From: Haloferacaceae archaeon PL-Br10_E2g29
GTDB lineage: Archaea > Halobacteriota > Halobacteria > Halobacteriales > Haloferacaceae
Reading direction: 5' to 3'
Length of the DNA: 10,140 bases
Assembly (NCBI GenBank): GCA_001563965.1
Contig: LKMS01000045.1
Coordinates: 1 to 10,140 of the forward strand
Position numbers and translations under genes: made by a program
Notes under the pieces: generated by a model
What the model saw: the letters and a program-made list of their open reading frames with translations, nothing else
Told to the model about the DNA's origin: nothing
The model's database searches: none
Shown: one piece after another, positions 5,031-10,140 of the stretch
How the letters are laid out: each line of letters begins with the position of its first letter
How positions within the stretch are numbered: position 1 is the first letter of the stretch

Positions 5031-6200
5031 TTACTCGCCAGCCGCCGCAAAGCGATCGGCGAGGAAGTCCGCGTCGACAGCGGATTCGGTGTACAGTCGA
5101 TCGGCCATCGCTTGGAAGCCGGCGCGCGTTGCACTTACCAACAGATGGCCCGTGTCGGTTCCCTCGACACACGAACCAGCGGCGGCTTCACTCGCCGTGT
5201 TCAGCGCGCGAGCCGTCTCAACGTCGACCCCGCGGAGCTCGAACGTCCGGGCGACAGCGTGGTCGGCGGTGGCCGACCCATCCGCGTTATTTTCGGCACT
5301 TACGATCCGGTCGACGTGCCGGCGAGCCTCGCGAGCGGTCGTGATGTCGAGTTCTTCGATGGTGAGGTCGTCATCGGTCTCGCGGATTCGTGCGCGCGAA
5401 AACTCGTGGCCAATGAGCGTGGCGTCGCGGGTTTCGGCCACGTCGTGCGTCCGGATCACGTGGGCGCCGCGCTCGACCGCCATCGCGGTCGCCGCAAGCG
5501 AAACCGGGAGTGCGCCGTCGGTGTCGCGGCCTGCGACCGAGCGCAAGAAGTTTTTCCGGTTGATCGAGACGAGAATCGGCTGGCCGTAGCCACGAAACTC
5601 CCGCAGTCGGTGAAAGGTTTCGCGGTCATCTGCGAGCGTTTTGTCCTCGCTCCAGCCGCCGAAGGCGGGGTCGACGATCGTTTTGTCAGTCAGCCCGTTT
5701 CGCGCGAGTGCATCGTAAATTTCATCGACATCTTCGATCGCACCGGGGCGTTCGAGATCCGGCGGCGACGCCATTTTGGCCACCGCCACGTCGTGTTCTT
5801 GACACACTTCCGGCATTTTCGGATCAGCAAACCCGCAGATATCGTTGACCATGTCGAAGCCGCCCGCGATGGCCGCTTCGGCGACCTCGTGGTACCGGGT
5901 TTCGATCGAAAACACCGCGTCGCCGGAGACGCTTGCGATGGTGTCGAGCGCCACATCGAGGCGGGCGAGTTCCTCCCCGGCCGATAACACCGCAAACCGT
6001 TTGTTTGCCGATTCGAGGCCGACGTCGACGATGTCCGCACCCTCGTCGATGAGTTCGCGGTCGACATATTCGGCCGCCTCACCGGGACTGTTGAACACGC
6101 TCGGTTTGTACGGCGACTCCGAACTCACGTTCAACACGCCCATGATTCGCGGCGGGTGATCGTCGCCAATCGGCAGGCCGGCCGCATCGACAGTTCGCAT
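5031..6200 (-). CDS. folP: dihydropteroate synthase family protein with C-terminal extension
   Basis: A 389-residue protein whose first 270 or so residues form a DHPS TIM barrel. DHPS joins dihydropterin diphosphate to p-aminobenzoate. Seen are RIMGVLNV (18-25, Asn24), GADIVDVGLES (54-64), MVNDICGF (117-124), IVDPAFGG (175-182), INRKNF (213-218, Lys216) and VIRTHDV (248-254). Several usual features differ: the Asp of the third-strand IDT motif is Glu100, GFGK is FGGW, and the two p-aminobenzoate loops read SSESPYKPS and SANKRF instead of TPDSFSDGG and STRPGA. The last 115 or so residues are an extra acidic helical region I do not recognise. Haloferax is reported to have a FolC-FolP fusion; this gene has no FolC part, so it may be a second DHPS-like enzyme. 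It leads an operon with mptE. Confidence 0.88.
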   Translation of the reverse strand: MRTVDAAGLPIGDDHPPRIMGVLNVSSESPYKPSVFNSPGEAAEYVDRELIDEGADIVDVGLESANKRFAVLSAGEELARLDVALDTIASVSGDAVFSIETRYHEVAEAAIAGGFDMVNDICGFADPKMPEVCQEHDVAVAKMASPPDLERPGAIEDVDEIYDALARNGLTDKTIVDPAFGGWSEDKTLADDRETFHRLREFRGYGQPILVSINRKNFLRSVAGRDTDGALPVSLAATAMAVERGAHVIRTHDVAETRDATLIGHEFSRARIRETDDDLTIEELDITTAREARRHVDRIVSAENNADGSATADHAVARTFELRGVDVETARALNTASEAAAGSCVEGTDTGHLLVSATRAGFQAMADRLYTESAVDADFLADRFAAAGE

Positions 6201-6229
6201 ACGTGTTGTTGACCGCAGACGGTGATAGT

Positions 6230-6239
6230 GACCGCGGTC
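6230..6239. promoter_or_regulatory. palindrome GACCGCGGTC before folP
   Basis: A perfect 10-bp palindrome, with a related half-site GACCGC at 6211-6216. It lies 30-39 bp before the folP ATG, at the initiation point expected from the TATA box at 6259-6265. This would be a natural repressor site, but the palindrome is short and GC-rich. Confidence 0.3.
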
Positions 6240-6258
6240 TTTCCGCCACCGATAGAGA

Positions 6259-6265
6259 TTTATAA
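6259..6265 (-). promoter_or_regulatory. possible TATA box of the folP-mptE operon
   Basis: Minus-strand TTATAAA, the clearest TATA-like element in the divergent region. It would start transcription near 6236 and give a leader of about 36 nt without SD. A weaker alternative, CTATCA (6223-6228, minus), would make folP leaderless. Confidence 0.45.
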
Positions 6266-6302
6266 GCGGTGTATCGCCCCGGCTGCCGGCCGAGCCAGTC
6301 AG

Positions 6303-6311
6303 TTTTTATTA
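6303..6311 (+). promoter_or_regulatory. TATA box of the Cys-rich gene-trmJ-tmcA operon
   Basis: TTTTTATTA is centred about 25 nt before the ATG at 6332, predicting a leaderless transcript. No other promoter is obvious before trmJ or tmcA, so it probably serves all three genes. Confidence 0.6.
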
Positions 6312-6331
6312 TCGGGGCCGGTAGGTCGGCT

Positions 6332-6922
6332 ATGGGAAAAGTCAGCGTCGGGCTTCGCGGCTGGCGGTTCGACGAACAGGAAATTTTCACTGACGACGAG
6401 CAGTTCAAACCGCTCGACGAGATTCCAGCCGACCCGCGACAGCGACTTCTTCGCCTTTTGAGTTTGGTCGACAAGCCGTGTGACTGCTGTTACATTATTC
6501 ACGGTGCCGAAAACAAACAGCAGTGCAACCGTGCGCGGGCGGTCTACGGCGAGGCGCTCGACGAGGTGCTGCTCTGTGACGACCACGAGACCGATTTTAT
6601 TTACTGGTACCAACACGCCGGCGGCAGCGACCTCCGTGGCTCGGCACATTTCTCCGACCAGTTCCACGAATGGTTCGCGTCGGGAAAGCGTGCGCCCGAC
6701 TCGTTTGGACGGATCGAACACGTCGAAACCGACCCCGAGGCGCTGCCGGAGCTGCCGAGTCCCGACGAAATCCAAGCCCGTTTTGAGGCGACCTACGAGC
6801 CCCGAACAATCGACCTCCGCGACTACATGGAAACCCCCGAGAACGCGTCGCTTTCGCCGGCCGACCGGTTCGACGACGAGGAACTCGCTGAACTGGAAAC
6901 CAGCTATCCGACCGACGAATGA
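6332..6922 (+). CDS. conserved-looking Cys-rich protein of unknown function
   Basis: A 196-residue acidic, soluble protein I do not recognise. Residues 1-13 (MGKVSVGLRGWRF) look like a conserved start. A Cys/His cluster follows: C50, C52 and C53 (PCDCCYIIHG, with H57), C65, then C82 and H85 (LLCDDHE). Paired as CxCC and CxxH with C65 nearby, these could bind zinc or an Fe-S cluster. The C-terminal half, from about 110, is acidic with DLRDYMETPE near 165-174 and no metal ligands. The frame could start at ATG 6269, but the ATG at 6332 has a TATA box at leaderless distance and is preferred. Its TGA overlaps the trmJ ATG by 4 nt (ATGA, 6919-6922), so the two are translationally coupled. A link to tRNA modification follows only from this context. 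Confidence 0.85.
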   Translation: MGKVSVGLRGWRFDEQEIFTDDEQFKPLDEIPADPRQRLLRLLSLVDKPCDCCYIIHGAENKQQCNRARAVYGEALDEVLLCDDHETDFIYWYQHAGGSDLRGSAHFSDQFHEWFASGKRAPDSFGRIEHVETDPEALPELPSPDEIQARFEATYEPRTIDLRDYMETPENASLSPADRFDDEELAELETSYPTDE

Positions 6923-7719
6923 GTCCGTCATCTTCGAACCACCGTTCGCGCCCCGTTGTCGTCGTTGTCGACGCCGAAACCCCCGGAAACGTCGGCACCA
7001 TCGCGCGAGCAATGAAGAATTTCGGCCTCTCGGAGCTCAAGCTCGTCAATCCGCCCGCACTCGACCCTGACGGCGAGGCGTATGGTTTTGCGGGTCACGC
7101 CCGCGAGGACGTTCTACCGAACGCCGAAGAAGTGACCTTCGACGAAATCATCGAAACCTATCACACCGTCGGCTGCACGGCGATCACCGGCGAGGACAGT
7201 CGTCGACACCGCCGGTTTCCGTTCAAAACACCCGCCCAACTCCGCGAGTCGCTGTCGACGGTCGACACGCAAACGGCCCTCGTCTTTGGTCGCGAAGGTC
7301 GTGGGCTCCACAACCGTGAAATCGAGCAGCTCGACGAAATCTGCTCGATTCCCGCCAGCAGCGAGTACCCCGTGTTGAATCTCGGCCAGGCCGCCACGAT
7401 CATGTTCTATGAGCTTCGCGAGTTGACGGTCGACGAAACCCAACTGCCCACCGTCGGTCACTTCCGGGCCGACGAACCCGACATCGAGCGGTTGTACGCG
7501 TACGTCTCGGGCTTTCTTGTGGCCCAACAGTACAATGACCGCAAGCGGGCGAAAACCGAGCGGCTCGTGCGTCGACTGGTTGGCCGCGCACACCCGACCG
7601 ACCGCGAGGTTCACACGCTGATGGGCGTGTTTCGGCGGGCGACCGCCCAACTGGAGCATCGCCGCGAACTGCTCGATCGCTACGATGAGCCCGATACGCT
7701 CGACGGCCCGGCGGAGTGA
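6919..7719 (+). CDS. trmJ: tRNA 2'-O-ribose methyltransferase, TrmJ-type SPOUT
   Basis: This 266-residue SpoU/TrmH-family SPOUT enzyme uses S-adenosylmethionine to methylate a ribose 2'-OH. The TrmJ subgroup acts on residue 32 of the tRNA anticodon loop in E. coli and Sulfolobus. All three SPOUT motifs are present: ETPGNVGTIARAMKNFG (20-36, with Asn24 and the catalytic-type Arg30), LVFGREGRGL (121-130), and IPASSEYPVLNLGQA (144-158), the last two building the knotted cofactor site. The C-terminal part (about 185-266) is helical and basic in RKRAKTERLVRRLVGR, a likely tRNA contact. The start is fixed by the ATGA overlap with the preceding gene; the next Met (32) lies within motif 1. The haloarchaeal target is not shown by sequence, since guide-RNA machinery also makes 2'-O-methyl marks there. 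Confidence 0.92.
   Translation: MSPSSSNHRSRPVVVVVDAETPGNVGTIARAMKNFGLSELKLVNPPALDPDGEAYGFAGHAREDVLPNAEEVTFDEIIETYHTVGCTAITGEDSRRHRRFPFKTPAQLRESLSTVDTQTALVFGREGRGLHNREIEQLDEICSIPASSEYPVLNLGQAATIMFYELRELTVDETQLPTVGHFRADEPDIERLYAYVSGFLVAQQYNDRKRAKTERLVRRLVGRAHPTDREVHTLMGVFRRATAQLEHRRELLDRYDEPDTLDGPAE
7713..7716 (+). promoter_or_regulatory. ribosome binding site deciding the tmcA start
   Basis: GGAG lies 5 nt before the ATG at 7722. This favours ATG 7722 over the GTG at 7716, which overlaps the site itself and would add only two residues. Confidence 0.5.
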
Positions 7720-7721
7720 CA

Positions 7722-10124
7722 ATGCCGCTGCGCTCGCTTGTGTCGCGACTCATGGCCGAGGCGGAACGGGCCAACGAGCGCCGTATGCTCGTGCTTGCAG
7801 GCGATCGAGACCGCGGCTTCGACGCAGCGTACGATGTCATTGAGCAGGTCGCCGATCCGCCGCCGACGGGTTCGGTCGAGGGCGTGACCTTGGTGACGGC
7901 GCGCAAGGGATTCCGCTACACTCGCGTTGCGCCCGCACAGGCCGACAAACTGCTGGGGACGACCCAGCAGACCCTCGTTCTCGACTGCCATGAGGCGTTT
8001 TCGGCGAACTCGCTCGGTGCGGTGACCGGCGTCGTCGACGGCGGCGGCCTGTTGGTTCTGTTGACGCCGCCACTCGACCAGTTTCCCACCGCATTTTCTG
8101 CCCTCGTCGACCGTGTGTTGGTGCCACCGTATGCCGCAGTAGATGTCGGCAATCGGTTTCGCAAACGGTTGGCAACGACGCTCGAAACCCATCCAGGCAT
8201 CGCCATTGTCGACTGTTCGAACTCGGAACTGCAGGTCGTTCGCAATGGGCTCACTGATCCACAGTCAGCCGTGTCGAAGTCGGCGTCCCACAATCAGGAT
8301 GCGGCGCAGCCGACACACAATCTCATCAAATACAGTCAAAGCCCGTTTCCCGACGCGGCATTCGAAGCCTGTCTGACCGGTGATCAGGCGCGGGCGGTCG
8401 ACCGGCTGTCGCGACTCGCCGCCCCGGGTAACGCGGTCGTCGTCGACGCCGACCGCGGCCGGGGAAAATCGAGTGCCGCCGGGCTCGCTGCGGGGGCGCT
8501 GGCGGCCAGCGGCCGCGACGTGCTCGTGACGGCACCCGCTGTCGACAACGCGCGGGAGCTGCTTGAGCGAGCGACCGAACTGCTCGTGAAACTCGACGCA
8601 GTTGCTGACGACACCAGCCCCGTTGACAGCGTTGCCGACGTCGATGCCAATGACTCTGCTGCCGACGGGCTCTCCACGTCGGCTGCGACTGGTGACCCGA
8701 TTTCGACGACGACTGGCGGCCGACTCAGGTTTCTCTCGCCGGCCGACGCCGCGGCCGACGCCGACACCGTCGATGTCCTGATTGTCGACGAGGCGGCGGC
8801 GATTTCGGTCTGGTTGCTGACGCGTTTTCTCGATGCAGCCGCCGTTGCATGCTGCACGACAGTCCACGGCTACGAGGGAACGGGACGCGGCTTCACCGTC
8901 CGGTTTCGCGACCGCCTCACCGCGTCTGCACACCGCGTAACCGACGTGAGCATGGACGAACCGATCCGCTACGCCCGCGGCGACCCGATTGAGTCGTGGC
9001 TGTTTCGCACACTTTGTCTCGACGCCGCCCCGCCTGCCTCACAACTCGTCGATGCGGCAACACCCGAAACCGTTCGCCATCAACGGCTCGACCGCGACGC
9101 GCTCGCGACCGATGAACCGCTGCTTCGGTCCGTGTTCGGCCTGCTCGTTTCGGCACACTACAAAACCGAGCCGACGGATCTGCTCCGCCTGCTCGATGCG
9201 CCAAACGTCGCGGTCTGCGTGCTGACCCACGACGGGCACGTTGTCTCGGTCGCGCTACTTGCCCGAGAGGGCGGACTTGACCGCGATACACGGCGGCAAA
9301 TCTACCGTGGCGGGCGCGTACGCGGCAACATGCTCCCCGACGTGCTGACCAGCCAACTCCGCGACCCTGACGCGGCCGAGCCGGAGGGCTACCGCATCAT
9401 GCGCATTGCGACGCACCACGCCGCCCGGTCGCGGGGACTCGGCTCGCACTTGCTCTCCTGTTGTCACCGTGCGTTCGGCACCGATGTCGACTGGTTCGGT
9501 GTCGGCTACGGCGCAACGCCCGAACTGCTCGATTTCTGGCGCGACAATGCGTATCGGACGGTTCATCTGTCGACGACACGCAACGACACGAGCGGTGAGC
9601 ATTCAGCGCTCATGCTGCGGCCCTGTTCGCAAGTTGGTCGAAGGCTTACCGACCGTCACGTCGGCTGGTTTCGCGACCGCGTCGGCGGCGTACTGGCCGA
9701 CGCGCTGTCGTCGCTCGATGCGGATGTCGTCCGCGGGGCGTTACGGGCCGCGCAGTCGTCGGGAACTGACTCAACCGGTCTTGCCATCACGTTGCTCACC
9801 GAACGCGACTGGCGGCTGCTTGCGGGCGTCGGCTACGGGCCGGGAACCTACGAAACCTCGCCCGGCGTGTTTCGAACGTTGGCGCTCGCACACCTGTTCG
9901 ACCCGCGAGCCTCGCTGTCTGCCCGGCAGGAACGGCTGCTCGTCCGGAAAGTGCTCCAGTGTGAGTCATGGGAGTCGGTCGCGATGGGATTGGACTATCC
10001 ATCGACCAGCCAGTGTATGCGGGAGTTCGGCACAATCGCGAGACGATTTTGTGAGCGCGTCGGCGACCCAGCAGGCATCGTCGCCGACGAGAAACGCCGC
10101 TACGATGTCGGCGATCAAGCGTGA
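7722..10124 (+). CDS. tmcA: tRNA(Met) cytidine acetyltransferase TmcA
   Basis: An 800-residue homologue of TmcA/Nat10, which uses acetyl-CoA and ATP to make N4-acetylcytidine, classically at wobble C34 of elongator tRNA(Met); archaeal relatives can have more targets. The N-terminal DUF1726 domain covers about 1-165. A RecD-like helicase domain follows: Walker A DRGRGKSS (244-251), Walker B VLIVDEAAAI (352-361), TTVHGYEGTGRGF (379-391) and DEPIRYARGDPIESW (412-426). The GNAT acetyltransferase domain has GYRIMRIATHHAARSRGLGS (556-575), whose RSRGLGS is the acetyl-CoA loop. The remainder is the tRNA-binding tail. An Ala/Asp/Ser/Thr-rich stretch of about 50 residues (295-345) separates the Walker motifs, which partly explains the length against 671 in E. 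coli. It starts 2 nt after the trmJ stop, with GGAG at 7713, so it is the third gene of the operon. Confidence 0.95.
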   Translation: MPLRSLVSRLMAEAERANERRMLVLAGDRDRGFDAAYDVIEQVADPPPTGSVEGVTLVTARKGFRYTRVAPAQADKLLGTTQQTLVLDCHEAFSANSLGAVTGVVDGGGLLVLLTPPLDQFPTAFSALVDRVLVPPYAAVDVGNRFRKRLATTLETHPGIAIVDCSNSELQVVRNGLTDPQSAVSKSASHNQDAAQPTHNLIKYSQSPFPDAAFEACLTGDQARAVDRLSRLAAPGNAVVVDADRGRGKSSAAGLAAGALAASGRDVLVTAPAVDNARELLERATELLVKLDAVADDTSPVDSVADVDANDSAADGLSTSAATGDPISTTTGGRLRFLSPADAAADADTVDVLIVDEAAAISVWLLTRFLDAAAVACCTTVHGYEGTGRGFTVRFRDRLTASAHRVTDVSMDEPIRYARGDPIESWLFRTLCLDAAPPASQLVDAATPETVRHQRLDRDALATDEPLLRSVFGLLVSAHYKTEPTDLLRLLDAPNVAVCVLTHDGHVVSVALLAREGGLDRDTRRQIYRGGRVRGNMLPDVLTSQLRDPDAAEPEGYRIMRIATHHAARSRGLGSHLLSCCHRAFGTDVDWFGVGYGATPELLDFWRDNAYRTVHLSTTRNDTSGEHSALMLRPCSQVGRRLTDRHVGWFRDRVGGVLADALSSLDADVVRGALRAAQSSGTDSTGLAITLLTERDWRLLAGVGYGPGTYETSPGVFRTLALAHLFDPRASLSARQERLLVRKVLQCESWESVAMGLDYPSTSQCMREFGTIARRFCERVGDPAGIVADEKRRYDVGDQA

Positions 10125-10125
10125 A

Positions 10126-10130
10126 TTTTT
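10126..10130 (+). terminator. short T-run behind tmcA
   Basis: Five T begin 2 nt after the tmcA stop. This may contribute to archaeal termination, but the run is short and the window ends 10 bases later, so what follows is unseen. Confidence 0.25.
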
Positions 10131-10140
10131 CGTCTCCTGA

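Noticed and set aside
5026..5172. N-terminal extension of MptE from an ATG at 5172
   Set aside because: It is Arg/Cys-rich, overlaps the folP 3' end in another frame, and the family start fits ATG 5023-5025.
5016..5987. Open frame of 323 codons on the plus strand
   Set aside because: It lies antisense to folP, whose motifs are clear, has an unlikely composition and no promoter. Long antisense frames are common in GC-rich haloarchaeal genes.
8265..8933. Open frame of 222 codons antisense to tmcA
   Set aside because: It is an Arg/Gly/Val-rich shadow of the helicase domain, with no promoter or recognisable motif.
1..10140. CRISPR array, tRNA, rRNA, transposase, integrase, toxin-antitoxin or defence genes
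   Set aside because: None was seen by eye. The only clear direct repeat is two copies of 18 bp, and every longer gene is a housekeeping or conserved haloarchaeal type. A covariance-model search would be needed to exclude small structured RNAs.

Overview
The window is chromosomal DNA from a halophilic archaeon (class Halobacteria). The evidence is acidic proteins rich in Asp and Glu, GC-rich third codon positions, a CetZ tubulin-like protein, a DUF5827-type protein otherwise known from haloarchaea, archaeal MptE and TmcA, and TATA boxes placed about 25 nt before ATG, as in leaderless haloarchaeal transcripts. I cannot name the genus. It reads as ordinary core chromosome: I see no insertion sequence, CRISPR array, tRNA, rRNA or phage gene.

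Layout from left to right. (1) The 3' part of a cetZ gene (+) enters from outside the window and converges on a small conserved haloarchaeal gene (DUF5827-like, -). (2) An Fe/Mn superoxide dismutase gene (-) and a DoxX-family membrane protein gene (+) diverge from a 201-bp intergenic region. (3) A class I DNA photolyase gene (phr, -) converges on doxX. Its upstream region carries a tandem 18-bp repeat and two overlapping inverted repeats. (4) A leaderless 57-codon gene for a tiny membrane protein (+) follows, too short for a usual ORF cut-off. (5) A two-gene pterin/folate operon (-) holds a dihydropteroate synthase-like gene and, 5 nt later, mptE. (6) A three-gene operon (+) holds a Cys-rich protein of unknown function, trmJ (tRNA 2'-O-methyltransferase) and tmcA (tRNA wobble cytidine acetyltransferase), joined by a 4-nt ATGA overlap and then a 2-nt gap.

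How the genes fit together. SOD, DoxX and photolyase suit oxidative and light stress. FolP and MptE should act in consecutive steps of pterin cofactor synthesis. TrmJ and TmcA both modify the tRNA anticodon region, which makes the Cys-rich first gene of that operon the best candidate for something undescribed. No wholly new multi-gene system is evident. The most notable points are the sod/doxX divergent pair, a photolyase with Asp at the flavin-N5 position, a DHPS homologue with altered substrate loops and a C-terminal extension, the Cys-rich operon partner, and the tiny membrane protein.
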